DNA of 64,000 nt from Rhodopseudomonas pentothenatexigens (lineage in GTDB: Bacteria; Pseudomonadota; Alphaproteobacteria; Rhizobiales; Xanthobacteraceae). The notes below the pieces were generated by a model that saw only the letters and a program-made list of their open reading frames with translations, had not been told where the DNA came from and searched no databases. The position numbers and the translations under genes were made by a program. Location: assembly GCF_900218015.1 (NCBI RefSeq), contig NZ_UFQQ01000008.1:124001-188000 (forward strand), written 5' to 3'. Positions 7,865-16,008 of the stretch are shown here, in pieces (the stretch's first letter is position 1; each line of letters begins with the position of its first letter).

Positions 7865-10800
7865 ATGTCGAGTTACAATGCGCAGCCCATTCCCGCCCGT
7901 GTGGCCTTCGACCCTCGCAGTCTGGAAACTCTGCCACTCGATCCGTGGGACCGATTCCGAGACGCGCCGCCGCTTCAACTGGCTGAAGCCGAGCGGCCGG
8001 CGCGGCTCGATATGATTCAGATGCCGGGCGCCTCGGTGGCGATGCCGCAGGTTATCCCGCCGCTGCCTCCCGGGTACACGCTCGATCCGCCGCCGCAGCA
8101 AGTAATCCCGCCGCTGCCGCCGGGCTACACGCTCGATCCGTTGCCGCCGGGCTACAACATGGCTCCGCTGCAGAATCATCCGGAGGATGCGCCGGTGGCC
8201 AATGGCGCGCGGCCCGGCATGTTCGATGACCTGATTCCGCAGCCGCAGCAGGCGGCCCCCACCGGCGGCCGCCCTGGCATGTTCGACGACCTCATCCCGG
8301 CCAACAATCGCGGTCCGAAGCTGATCCCGGTGGATCACGACCCGTTCGCGCAGCCGCAGCCGGATAATCGAACCACGCTGCAGAAAGTGCGCGAGGCGAT
8401 CGACCCGGTGGCGCTTGCGTCCTCCGCCATCTCGTCGCTCTGGAACAACCGCCACGCGATCGCCGTCGGCGCGCAGGGCGTCGGCGCCGGTGTGCGAGAC
8501 CTGGCGCTGATGCCATTCGACCTTGCGGCGGGTGCGCAGAATGGCGTGACGGCTCTGACGAACAAGGCGTTCGGCACCGACATCCCCTACGCGGTCCCGG
8601 CGTCGAGAATGGCCGAGAAGGTGCTGGCTCCGTACTCGATACCGGAGAGCGAGATGTCGCCGGGGGAGAAGCTCGGCTACAACATCAACCGTTTCGGCAC
8701 GCAGGGCGTTGGCGGCGGCACCGCGCTGGCCATGCGGGCTCCGACGGTTGCGGCCGCGGTGATGCCGTCGGAGACGGCCGGCGCACGCATCCTCGACCGG
8801 CTGTCGCGGCCCTATATGGCTGCGCCTGCGCGCACGGTCGGCGGCGACGCGGTCGGTGGCGCCGGTGCGGGCGTCGGCGTGACCGCGGCCGAGGAGTATC
8901 TACCGAAGGAGCCGGCGACCACCACTGGCCAAATCGCCAATACGGTCGCCACGCTCGCCGCTCCGCTCATCGGCGGTGTCGGCGCGACCGCTGCACTCAG
9001 CAGCGCCGAAGGCTTGGGCGGCATGTTCCGAAATATCGCCGCTCGTTCGTTCGGCTCGACGCCGGAAATCCCGCTCAACCCCATCGCGAAGACACCTTAC
9101 AAGGAGCCGGAGATCGATCGCGCCGCAGCCACGCTGCAGAACCAGACCACCGGCGCGCCGCGCGCCGTGGCGCAGGACATCCGCGAGAACGCCGCCGAGT
9201 TCACGAATCCGCAGCGCCCCGGCGAAGCGGCGTTGCTGCCGTCGCAGATTCCGACAGCCGGGTTGCTGTCGCGCGACCCTGGCTTGATTTCGCAGGAGGG
9301 TGCGGCCCGCTCGAAGAACGCCCCGGACTTCATCGAGCGCGACCAGCGAGTGAAGGAAACCGCCGCCGGGCGCGTCAACAGCCTGCGCGATCCCGAGGCC
9401 GATCTCGGCAGCGTCTTCCGGCGCGCAGCGGAAGCGCGTGACGAGCGGCTGCAGGGCGCCAACGCCGCGGTCGACGAACGGGCAAGTGCGCTCAGCGCCT
9501 TGGATCAGGCGCGCCAGCACCAGGGGGCCGAGTTCGGCGTCGTGGCCAACGCAGGAGCGCGGGCCGGCGCCAGCCAACGGCTGGACCGCGCGGTTGTCGA
9601 CGAAGGCTACGTGCCGGCGCGTGCCGAGAAGAACCGGCAGTTCGAAACGTCGCCCGGCCGCGCGGAGCAATTGCCCGCGGACGAGGTGTTCACCGCAATC
9701 GATCGTGTGCGCGCGCAGAACAACATGCTGCGGCCCGACAATCAGGTCCCGGAGGATCTGATGCAGCGCCTCGAAGCGCTGCGGCCTCGCATCGAGATGC
9801 GCGACACTAACATTCTCGGCGCCGATGGCCGCCCGGTTCGTCAGGAGGTCAACGTCGGTGGCGCCGGTACTGCCACGGGTGCCGATCTGGCGGACCTGCG
9901 CAAATACATCGGCGCGGCGCAGCAGCGCGCGCAGGTGACGGGCAATTTCGATTTGGCCGACAGCCTGCGGAACCTTGGCGGCGCGGTGAATCGCGCCATC
10001 GAAGTGGCGCCGGGCTACGCCGAGGCCAACGCCAACTACCGCCAGTTCGCCGACCGGTGGCGGCCGAACCAAGCCGACGAGATGGCGAGGTTCACGCAAG
10101 AGCTCGACCGCAGCGGCAACACCGACGGTATGCCGAACCGCGGCAGCACGCCGCCGAGCGAGACCGCTGGCCGCTTCCTGTCGTCTCCGGAGAAGGCGCA
10201 GACGCTTCAGCGCGTACTGGCCGGCGCACCGAACGCGCAAGCTGGGCAATCGGCGGTTCGCGACTACATGCGCTCGGATTTCGCCATGTCGGCGATGAAC
10301 CCGGACGGCACCCTGCACCCGGCACGCGCCGCGGCATGGGAGCGCAATAACGCCGACGTGCTGCATCAATTCCCGGCGCTGCGCACCGAGTTTGACGGAT
10401 ACGTGCAGACTGCGCGCCGCGGCCAGGCGCTCAGCATCGAGGCGCGCAATGCACTCGACGAGGCCCGCGCCGCGCGCCGTGCAACGGAATTGGAGGTCGA
10501 TCGCTCGGCCATCGGCACGCTTCTGCGGGAAGATCCGCGCGACGTGGCCAAGTCCCTGCTCGGCGGCCGCTACGGGTCCGAGAAGCGGCTCGACGAGATC
10601 AGTGCGCTCGTGAAGAACGACGCGCAGGCAAAGCGTGGTTGGAAGGCCGCCGTTGCTGAGGTGCTGACCGACAAGGTCCGCGGTTCGAAGATGGTCGGCG
10701 AGACCCCCGAGGTGCAGTTCGCGCGGCTGGCGCGGGAGTTCCAGGACAACGAGGCGCTGCTGGCTAAGACGTTCACGCCCGAGGAAATGAATACGCTGCG

Positions 10801-11149
10801 GCAAGGCCACAAGCTGCTGGAGTATTTCAAGGAGGCGGAGAAGCGCGCCACAGTCGGGTCGGACACCGCCGACAAATGGAACGTGTCGCAGTGGGTTCAG
10901 CTTGCCATCCGCCACGTGAAAGGCGATCTCGCCGGAGGTGGCTTGGTGAAGCGTTTCAAGCTGTTCCTTGAGCTGCTGCCGACCAACAAGCAGGGCGCCG
11001 ACGAGATCGTGCGCCTAGCGTGGTTCAATCCTGATGTGGCGGCTTACTTGCTGGAGCGCCCGATCAAGAACCCGAACGTGCCGGAGTACAACATCGACCT
11101 GCGGCGGCTCGAAGCCGCGGCTCAGGGCGCTCGGGAGAGCGGCGACTAA
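7865..11149 (+). CDS. Very large phage-like protein (internal virion/tail candidate)
   Basis: A 1094-aa protein with start fixed by CAGGAGG before the ATG. Residues 60-150 are Pro-rich with two PPLPPGYTLDP copies and two RPGMFDDLIP motifs, linear elements I associate with large internal or ejected virion proteins of podoviruses. A Gly/Ala-rich stretch with several hydrophobic segments follows (about 200-420; VGGAGAGVGVTAAEEY, TVATLAAPLIGGVGATAAL). The remainder is a long charged helical region. No lysozyme or transglycosylase catalytic motif was recognised. Its size, tail-fibre linkage and helical build suggest an ejection or tape-measure-like protein; the exact role is inference. Confidence 0.75.
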   Translation: MSSYNAQPIPARVAFDPRSLETLPLDPWDRFRDAPPLQLAEAERPARLDMIQMPGASVAMPQVIPPLPPGYTLDPPPQQVIPPLPPGYTLDPLPPGYNMAPLQNHPEDAPVANGARPGMFDDLIPQPQQAAPTGGRPGMFDDLIPANNRGPKLIPVDHDPFAQPQPDNRTTLQKVREAIDPVALASSAISSLWNNRHAIAVGAQGVGAGVRDLALMPFDLAAGAQNGVTALTNKAFGTDIPYAVPASRMAEKVLAPYSIPESEMSPGEKLGYNINRFGTQGVGGGTALAMRAPTVAAAVMPSETAGARILDRLSRPYMAAPARTVGGDAVGGAGAGVGVTAAEEYLPKEPATTTGQIANTVATLAAPLIGGVGATAALSSAEGLGGMFRNIAARSFGSTPEIPLNPIAKTPYKEPEIDRAAATLQNQTTGAPRAVAQDIRENAAEFTNPQRPGEAALLPSQIPTAGLLSRDPGLISQEGAARSKNAPDFIERDQRVKETAAGRVNSLRDPEADLGSVFRRAAEARDERLQGANAAVDERASALSALDQARQHQGAEFGVVANAGARAGASQRLDRAVVDEGYVPARAEKNRQFETSPGRAEQLPADEVFTAIDRVRAQNNMLRPDNQVPEDLMQRLEALRPRIEMRDTNILGADGRPVRQEVNVGGAGTATGADLADLRKYIGAAQQRAQVTGNFDLADSLRNLGGAVNRAIEVAPGYAEANANYRQFADRWRPNQADEMARFTQELDRSGNTDGMPNRGSTPPSETAGRFLSSPEKAQTLQRVLAGAPNAQAGQSAVRDYMRSDFAMSAMNPDGTLHPARAAAWERNNADVLHQFPALRTEFDGYVQTARRGQALSIEARNALDEARAARRATELEVDRSAIGTLLREDPRDVAKSLLGGRYGSEKRLDEISALVKNDAQAKRGWKAAVAEVLTDKVRGSKMVGETPEVQFARLAREFQDNEALLAKTFTPEEMNTLRQGHKLLEYFKEAEKRATVGSDTADKWNVSQWVQLAIRHVKGDLAGGGLVKRFKLFLELLPTNKQGADEIVRLAWFNPDVAAYLLERPIKNPNVPEYNIDLRRLEAAAQGARESGD

Positions 11150-11388
11150 TACCGTGGCGTCCGGGTGCCATACGCTCCGGTGTTGGGGTTATAGTTGCCG
11201 CGGCTTGAGTAGTTATCCCTCTGCGTGTCATTCGGGTTCGTCGCGCTGTGGGGCCGGACGTACGTTCCATCGCTTCTGAAATGGCCATCGACACTGTGGC
11301 TGCGCGGGTTAGAACCATACCCGTACTGGGCTTGAGCCGCGCCGGTCAGAGACAGGACTGCTACGATGGCGATCACAATGCGCTTCAT
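11146..11388 (-). CDS. Small secreted repeat-containing protein
   Basis: An 80-aa protein with ATG preceded by GAGGG and signal peptide MKRIVIAIVAVLSLTGAAQA. The mature part contains SNPRSHSVDGHFRSDGTYVR, PHSATNPNDTQRDNYSSRGN and YNPNTGAYGTR. This Tyr/Asn/Gly pattern recurs in many short exported proteins of Rhizobiales, by my recollection, with unknown function. Its stop overlaps the convergent end of the large phage-like gene by 4 bp. It is probably accessory cargo rather than a virion component. Confidence 0.7.
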   Translation of the reverse strand: MKRIVIAIVAVLSLTGAAQAQYGYGSNPRSHSVDGHFRSDGTYVRPHSATNPNDTQRDNYSSRGNYNPNTGAYGTRTPRY

Positions 11389-11604
11389 GGCACCCTCTAG
11401 AACGTTAAGCTGCTCGCGCCACTCAACCATGGACTGCTGATCGCGTCGAGACGGTTGTTTCCGGTAATATATTCCATCAGAGGTGGTGCGGAAAAGACAC
11501 AGCAATCCCGTAAAAGTTGTAGTTTCCCGCAACCTCTATTGCTCTCGTGCTTGCTCGGGATTTGACTGGCCGCATTCGATTTTCTCTGCTGGGGAGTACA
11601 CGAC

Positions 11605-12300
11605 ATGCGGAAAATCCTGATGGCAGGCGTTGCCTTCGCTGCCTTGAACGTTGCATCGGCGCAAGCCGCCGACTTGGCCGCGCGTCCCTACACGAAAGCG
11701 CCGATCGCGCCGGCGGTGGTCGGCTACAATTGGTCGGGCTTCTACGCCGGTGTAATGGGCGGCTACGGTTGGTCCGATCGCGTCAGCGTCGGAGGCCTGA
11801 CGACCTCCAGCAGCGACCTGCAGGGGGGCTTTGGGGGCGGCCAGATCGGCTATAATTGGCAGGCTCCGGGCAGCCAATGGGTTTGGGGTCTCGAAGTCGA
11901 CGCCGCCGGATCCGACATCAAGTACAGCGAGACGGGCTTTATCGGGATCTTCCCGGTGTCTCTTGAAGATAAGGTCCGGTCGTTCGGCAGCGTCACGGGT
12001 CGCATCGGTTTCACAACCGGGCCGGCCCTGTTCTATGCTAAGGGCGGCTACGCCTGGGCCGACAATCGCATTTCCCTGACGGTCTTGGGGCTGAACTACA
12101 CCGAGAGCAAGGTGCTGTCTGGCTGGACGGTCGGCGCTGGTGTTGAGTACATGTTCGCGCCGAACTGGTCGGTCAAAGGCGAGTATATGTACGCCGACTA
12201 CGGCACTTCGACGTATCTGACGGGCGTCGTCGCGGGTGGTGTCGACCTCGGTGCTACGACGCACACGGTCAAGGGCGGCATCAACTACCACTTCCAATGA
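11605..12300 (+). CDS. Outer-membrane beta-barrel protein (Omp25/RopB-like)
   Basis: A 231-aa porin-like 8-stranded barrel of the alphaproteobacterial Omp25/Omp31 family: signal peptide to AQA, DLAARPYTKAP linker, then YNWSGFYAGVMGGYGW, GGGQIGYNWQ and paired Gly/aromatic strands, ending in INYHFQ with the terminal Phe-Gln expected for BAM recognition. The ATG follows CTGGGGAG. An outer-membrane protein inside the element is likely a lysogenic-conversion cargo gene that changes the host surface, for example masking a phage receptor. It has its own downstream terminator. Confidence 0.88.
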   Translation: MRKILMAGVAFAALNVASAQAADLAARPYTKAPIAPAVVGYNWSGFYAGVMGGYGWSDRVSVGGLTTSSSDLQGGFGGGQIGYNWQAPGSQWVWGLEVDAAGSDIKYSETGFIGIFPVSLEDKVRSFGSVTGRIGFTTGPALFYAKGGYAWADNRISLTVLGLNYTESKVLSGWTVGAGVEYMFAPNWSVKGEYMYADYGTSTYLTGVVAGGVDLGATTHTVKGGINYHFQ

Positions 12301-12313
12301 AGTAGCCGAGAAC

Positions 12314-12343
12314 GGAGGCCACGCTCAGGTAAGGCCTCCCTTT
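12314..12343 (+). terminator. Terminator after the outer-membrane protein gene
   Basis: Perfect 7-bp stem GGAGGCC/GGCCTCC (12314-12320 and 12333-12339) with a 12-nt loop and CTTT following, 13 bp after the stop codon. Confidence 0.6.
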
Positions 12344-12389
12344 GCCGTCCGGCCCCGCCGCTCGTTCTGAGCTGCGGGGCCGTCGCGTG

Positions 12390-12524
12390 TCAGGCGCAGT
12401 CGTTAGCTTCGATCACTGCCATTGCAAGCAGGAATCGAAGGTGGGCCAGTCCGAGTTCGTCAGCGAGTGCGATCGCTGCGGCGATGTGCTCCAGCAGGGC
12501 GGCAAGTCGATCTGAATCGGTCAT
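12390..12524 (-). CDS. 44-aa helical small protein
   Basis: ATG at 12524 preceded by GAAGGGGA, stop at 12390. The product begins MTDSDRLAALLEHIAAAIAL and ends AMAVIEANDCA: a single amphipathic helical protein rich in Leu and Ala, with no membrane helix of full length. The good ribosome site and sensible composition support it. Function unknown; it may be co-transcribed with the zinc-ribbon gene upstream on the same strand. Confidence 0.55.
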   Translation of the reverse strand: MTDSDRLAALLEHIAAAIALADELGLAHLRFLLAMAVIEANDCA

Positions 12525-12619
12525 GGCTGAAATCCCCTTCGCTGCAATGAGCTGCCGGATGGCAGCGTCCGCAGCTTGCGGGGAGACGGGAGGACGGCGG
12601 CGGTAAGCGCTCGGGGATT

Positions 12620-12752
12620 TCAGCGGCGCGCCGCCGCTTCACCGGGCCTAGGTAAGGTTTCGATGTAGGCCGCGGCCTCGTGCAGCGTGGTTAGCTCTCC
12701 GGCATCGGGCAGCAGGATCAGCGGATCGAAGCACTTCAGACAGCTGGAACTC
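12620..12752 (-). pseudogene. Possible remnant of a small-protein gene lacking a start codon
   Basis: An open frame overlapping the end of the zinc-ribbon gene reads CLKCFDPLILLPDAGELTTL then HEAAAYIETLPRPGEAAARR before a stop. Composition is protein-like and it has CxxC, but there is no ATG, GTG or TTG in frame after the preceding stop. I suspect a truncated copy of a short conserved Bradyrhizobiaceae protein; a sequencing error or unusual start is also possible. Confidence 0.35.
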
Positions 12753-13178
12753 TCACCTCTCGTTCCCTGGCCGATCCCAAGGATACGGATTGACCTCGCG
12801 CGCCTGCGTCAGCTTCACCAGCCGTACGGGCGGACGGTAACGCCGGGTCGCGCAGGATCTGCATCGCAGTGACGCCTCCAGCTTCCACACGGGTGTGTCC
12901 TGCGGCCGCCGGATGTGCTGGAGAGGCAGGCTGCCGCGCGTCTTGCAGCGCATGCACTCAACCTCCAGCCAGCCAAGGCCGCCGCTGATGCACTGCGCGA
13001 TCGTCGGCGACGGCTGCGCCGGCCCGCCGAACCCTTCCATGCGGACCGACCACTCCTCGGCAAGAGCGCGATGCGCCTTTTTGATCGCGGCGCGAGCTTC
13101 CTCGCGCGTGCTCTCGACGCGCGCCGTCCAGAAACGGAGCCGGCCGCCAAAAATGACCTCGCGCGATTTGGTCCCCAT
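12753..13178 (-). CDS. Zinc-ribbon hypothetical protein
   Basis: A 141-aa cytosolic protein. Residues 1-50 are basic and helical (VESTREEARAAIKKAHRALA). Residues 70-125 hold a four-Cys ribbon: VECMRCKTRGSLPL and then LRCRSCATRRY, spaced by IRRPQDTPVWKLEAS. Two CxxC pairs of this kind normally bind one zinc and often contact nucleic acid. The family is unknown to me by name, though the pattern is common in Rhizobiales elements. The ATG lies in GTGGGATG with a weak ribosome site. Confidence 0.7.
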   Translation of the reverse strand: MGTKSREVIFGGRLRFWTARVESTREEARAAIKKAHRALAEEWSVRMEGFGGPAQPSPTIAQCISGGLGWLEVECMRCKTRGSLPLQHIRRPQDTPVWKLEASLRCRSCATRRYRPPVRLVKLTQAREVNPYPWDRPGNER

Positions 13179-13254
13179 CCCACTATTTTGCCGGGTTGGA
13201 TGGGCTCCGCAATGCCACTAGCTTTTGGTGTTGAACAGGTAGGAGGGACACCAA

Positions 13255-13560
13255 ATGTCACCAGGATCGGGGCGGCGTCGACGGGCGCTCGGGAATCACC
13301 TGCTCGTCGTGCTGGCGCTGGCGGCGCCGAGCCTGGCATCTGCACAGGAACCGAAGCGCGTGCAGACGGTCAAGGTTCACGCGGAACCCGACGGTTCGGG
13401 CGTTCTCTACGAGATCAGGCCGGATGGTCAGGTGATAATCGATTGGGACGCGGCGGAGACCCTGGCCGTGTCGAAGGCGGACCGAATCCTGCTGCCCATC
13501 GCGACCGTGATGCTGGCCATTCGGGATGGGACGTGGAAGCCTGCTGCTCCGAAGAAGTAG
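13255..13560 (+). CDS. Small exported hypothetical protein
   Basis: A 101-aa protein with excellent ribosome site TAGGAGGGA. An Arg-rich N terminus ([10 protein letters not shown]) and hydrophobic core HLLVVLALAAPSLASAQ form a signal peptide cleaved near SAQ. The mature 70 residues include VQTVKVHAEPDGSGVLYEIR and DGQVIIDWDAAETLA, a small beta-rich domain. No known family recognised. It precedes the SRAP gene by 24 bp on the same strand, so the two may share a transcript. Confidence 0.7.
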   Translation: MSPGSGRRRRALGNHLLVVLALAAPSLASAQEPKRVQTVKVHAEPDGSGVLYEIRPDGQVIIDWDAAETLAVSKADRILLPIATVMLAIRDGTWKPAAPKK

Positions 13561-13584
13561 CTCGGACGGGAGTTCGCGCGCCCA

Positions 13585-14235
13585 ATGTGCAACCTCTACA
13601 GCATCACCAAGAATCAGGACGCAATACGCCGGCTGTTCGGGGTGATGAGCGACACCGCCGGGAACCTGCCGCCACTGCCGGCAGTGTTTCCGGACGGCTT
13701 GGCGCCGGTGGTGCGCGCCGATGGGGCCGGGCGCGAGCTCGCCATGATGCGGTGGGGCATGCCCGGGCCGCCGCAGTTCGGCGGCGCGCCGGTGACGAAC
13801 ATTCGCAACACCAAGTCACCGCACTGGCGGCGGTGGCTGAAGCCGGAAGCGCGCTGTCTGGTGCCGTTCACCTCATTCTGTGAATACGCCGACACCAAGC
13901 CGAAGAAGACGCCGACGTGGTTCGCGCTCGACGACGGCCGGCCGCTGCTCGCCTTCGCGGGGATCTGGACCGAATGGACCGGCACCCGCGGCACGAAGGC
14001 CAACCCGGTCGAAGGCCGGCACCTGCTCTACGGCTTCCTGACAACCGAGCCGAACGACGTCGTGGCGCCGATCCACCCGAAGGCAATGCCGGTGATCGTC
14101 ACTACGCCGGAGGAATTCGACACCTGGATGCGCGCGCCGTGGAGTGAGGCGGCAGCGCTGCAGCGTCCGCTACCGGATGGCGTATTGAAGATCGTGGCGC
14201 GCGGGGAGCGGAAGGACGACGCACCTTCTAGGTAG
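13585..14235 (+). CDS. SOS response-associated peptidase (SRAP/YedK-HMCES family)
   Basis: A 216-aa DNA-protein crosslinking protein that shields abasic sites in single-stranded DNA. Cys2 (MCNLYS) is the conserved nucleophile. N72 in [10 protein letters not shown]100 in FTSFCEY and H164 in IHPKAMPVI correspond to the other conserved active-site residues of YedK. MRWGMPG and [17 protein letters not shown] are family signatures. The full-length, intact active site suggests function. Inside a mobile element it may protect single-stranded replication intermediates of the Prim-pol system. Confidence 0.93.
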   Translation: MCNLYSITKNQDAIRRLFGVMSDTAGNLPPLPAVFPDGLAPVVRADGAGRELAMMRWGMPGPPQFGGAPVTNIRNTKSPHWRRWLKPEARCLVPFTSFCEYADTKPKKTPTWFALDDGRPLLAFAGIWTEWTGTRGTKANPVEGRHLLYGFLTTEPNDVVAPIHPKAMPVIVTTPEEFDTWMRAPWSEAAALQRPLPDGVLKIVARGERKDDAPSR

Positions 14236-14240
14236 GTTGC

Positions 14241-15197
14241 TCATCGTCCCAAATCTACGCGGGACGCAGCACACCGCTCCCAGATTCGCTCGAATTCCAT
14301 GTGAAACAGATGGTAGAGACCGTCGTGATTACTGGTGCTCTCCAAGAGCCAAACCGGCGTTTCATCAACGTGCGGTCCACTTGGTAGATAGTACTGCACC
14401 CAAAGCGTCGAGTTGGTGATCATCAACTTCCAATTCGGCTTGCCGTCATAATAGCGGACCTCTATGGAATGACCAGCTTTCCGAAGCTCCTTCAACCGAC
14501 GCACCGAGGTAGAAATGGCTTTTTTGTAATCAGCAGCGTTTGTCCCTACCGCCGCCGCCCGCCTCTTCATCGGAGTCGTGCCCGGCTTACATAGGATGAC
14601 ATTTACGGTCCCTCGGAAGCTCTTTAAGACATCATACAGCGGCGCTCCCGGCCCGCCGAACGTATCGACGCCATTTGCACCTAAGATATAGAGATACTTA
14701 TTCTCTGGGCACAAAATATCATCACAAAGCGATCGCCACGGGGCACCGTCCTCGCTTTGTTTTGCATGCGGATATCGACCAATGATGCCAGCCTGCCGCA
14801 CAAGCGCATCGTTTGCATCGGCATTCTTCAGCACCTCACTTTGCCGATTCAGAACGTTATTAGCTCGAACCAGCAAAACGCCAAGTACAACCGTAGCGCC
14901 ACTGAGAATCAGTACAGCGGCTGTAATAAGAGGCCGCTGGACTATGAGTGAGTATGAGGGAGAAACGACCCACTGGTCGACGAGCGTCGGCAGGTCGACA
15001 AGCGACTTTATAAGCAGACTTCTTGCTTCATCCCAATCCGGGGTGTGATCGAGGCCGTAGACGTTTCTAACAATCGCGAGGGCGTAGACACTAAGTGCCG
15101 CGAGCAGGAAGGCGCGAACGTACTTCCACGCTTCGCCGAGACCGTCGGAGAGAGCAACGCCTGCAGCTGACTTGATTTTGCGTATTAACTTCAGCAA
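14241..15197 (-). CDS. Two-TM protein with C-terminal PLD-like/DUF5919-like domain
   Basis: A 318-aa predicted inner-membrane protein. TM1 spans about residues 27-46 and TM2 about 88-111, separated by a short loop, then a helical linker (RANNVLNRQSEVLKN). Residues about 155-310 form a cytosolic domain with YLYILGANGVDTFGG, GTVNVILCKPG, SVRRLKELRKAGHSIEVRYY, WVQYYLPSG and FHMEFERIWE. This strand/helix order reminds me of PLD-like folds lacking HKD (DUF5919-type), from memory. DNA here is visibly lower in GC than its neighbours. It follows the 62-aa membrane gene by 9 bp, so the two form a cassette. A membrane-effector or defence role is speculative. Confidence 0.75.
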   Translation of the reverse strand: MLKLIRKIKSAAGVALSDGLGEAWKYVRAFLLAALSVYALAIVRNVYGLDHTPDWDEARSLLIKSLVDLPTLVDQWVVSPSYSLIVQRPLITAAVLILSGATVVLGVLLVRANNVLNRQSEVLKNADANDALVRQAGIIGRYPHAKQSEDGAPWRSLCDDILCPENKYLYILGANGVDTFGGPGAPLYDVLKSFRGTVNVILCKPGTTPMKRRAAAVGTNAADYKKAISTSVRRLKELRKAGHSIEVRYYDGKPNWKLMITNSTLWVQYYLPSGPHVDETPVWLLESTSNHDGLYHLFHMEFERIWERCAASRVDLGR

Positions 15198-15206
15198 GCG
15201 TCACCC

Positions 15207-15395
15207 TTAGGCGACGCGATCGCTTCCAAGCTTGCCACGCAGTGATGACGGAGCGAGAATCGGCTGGTCCAATCTAACGTCTTTGTGCTCATAGCGCAGC
15301 TTGGCGTCCACATATCGGGACCCGATGGAAATTCCGCCCGCGACTGCAGCGACAACGCTTCCAGCCACCCCGAAAATGATTAGTAATTCATTCAT
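15207..15395 (-). CDS. 62-aa single-TM protein, partner of the 318-aa membrane protein
   Basis: ATG preceded by GGGGGAT. One transmembrane helix at about residues 4-24 (LLIIFGVAGSVVAAVAGGIS), then a basic cytosolic tail (KLRYEHKDVRLDQPILAP). It lies 9 bp upstream of the 318-aa gene on the same strand, implying co-expression. A 25-codon ORF upstream (ATG at 15469) ends in an ATGA overlap with this start and could be a leader peptide, but it lacks a ribosome site. No family recognised. Confidence 0.65.
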   Translation of the reverse strand: MNELLIIFGVAGSVVAAVAGGISIGSRYVDAKLRYEHKDVRLDQPILAPSSLRGKLGSDRVA

Positions 15396-15535
15396 CTGAA
15401 ATCCCCCGGGCCTAAGGCCATATCACCACGGGACGTGCGACTGAAGGGTGCGTCGAATCGCGTTAACATCTGTTTTACAAGTGTGGCAAAAATGCAACTA
15501 GCAGAATGTCAGCACCGTTTATCGCGACCTTGAAC

Positions 15536-15560
15536 AACGTTAGTGTGGGCTTTGCGTTCC
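15536..15560 (-). promoter_or_regulatory. Predicted EcfG-type promoter of the membrane cassette
   Basis: On the minus strand GGAAC (15560-15556), 16 bases, CGTT (15539-15536): an exact match to the general-stress consensus. It lies between the SNase stop (15571) and the 62-aa gene, giving a leader of roughly 130 nt. Confidence 0.5.
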
Positions 15561-15570
15561 GAGTTCAGGG

Positions 15571-16008
15571 CTAACGCCACGGCGCCCGCATCTTCGGGCA
15601 GCTCGTCGGACCGCACACGAACGGCACCGCCAACCGCTCCCGGATCAGTACCCTCCCCACGTCCACGCCATCGGCCTTCAGCACTCCACAGCGCCGGCCG
15701 AAGTTGCACGCCATCGTGCCCTCGGTGCCCGGCCGGCAGGAGCACGGCACGATGGCGTAGTCGAGCTTCCCGCCGCGGATGATCTCGCGCAGCCTGGCGG
15801 CGGCGCGGCCGCCGAGCTTGCGCTCCTTCTCGCTCTTTGCCCGCCGCGTCTCTGGTGCGTTGAAGCCGACGAGGCGGTGGTCGGGCTTCGTGCCATCGAT
15901 GCGGATGGTGTCGCCGTCGATCACCCGAATGCGGGAGGCGTCGATCGGCTCAGCCGCGGCCGCGCCGACGAATAACGCACCTACCAGCGCCAGGATCGTC
16001 CGCATCAT
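15571..16008 (-). CDS. Secreted staphylococcal-nuclease-like protein
   Basis: A 145-aa thermonuclease-family protein. Signal peptide RTILALVGALFVGAAAAE; then IRVIDGDTIRIDG (Asp/Thr calcium-site motif) and HRLVGFNAPETR (conserved Arg and Glu), followed by the helical LGGRAAARLREIIRGG. Four Cys in the C-terminal part suggest disulfides in the periplasm. It probably cleaves nucleic acid outside the cytosol. It overlaps the upstream 82-aa gene by ATGA, so the two are translationally coupled. Confidence 0.85.
   Translation of the reverse strand: MMRTILALVGALFVGAAAAEPIDASRIRVIDGDTIRIDGTKPDHRLVGFNAPETRRAKSEKERKLGGRAAARLREIIRGGKLDYAIVPCSCRPGTEGTMACNFGRRCGVLKADGVDVGRVLIRERLAVPFVCGPTSCPKMRAPWR

Noticed and set aside
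8900-10915. 671-aa minus-strand frame opposite the large phage-like gene
   Set aside because: High-GC shadow ORF; the plus-strand gene has a Shine-Dalgarno sequence, motifs and consistent codon bias.
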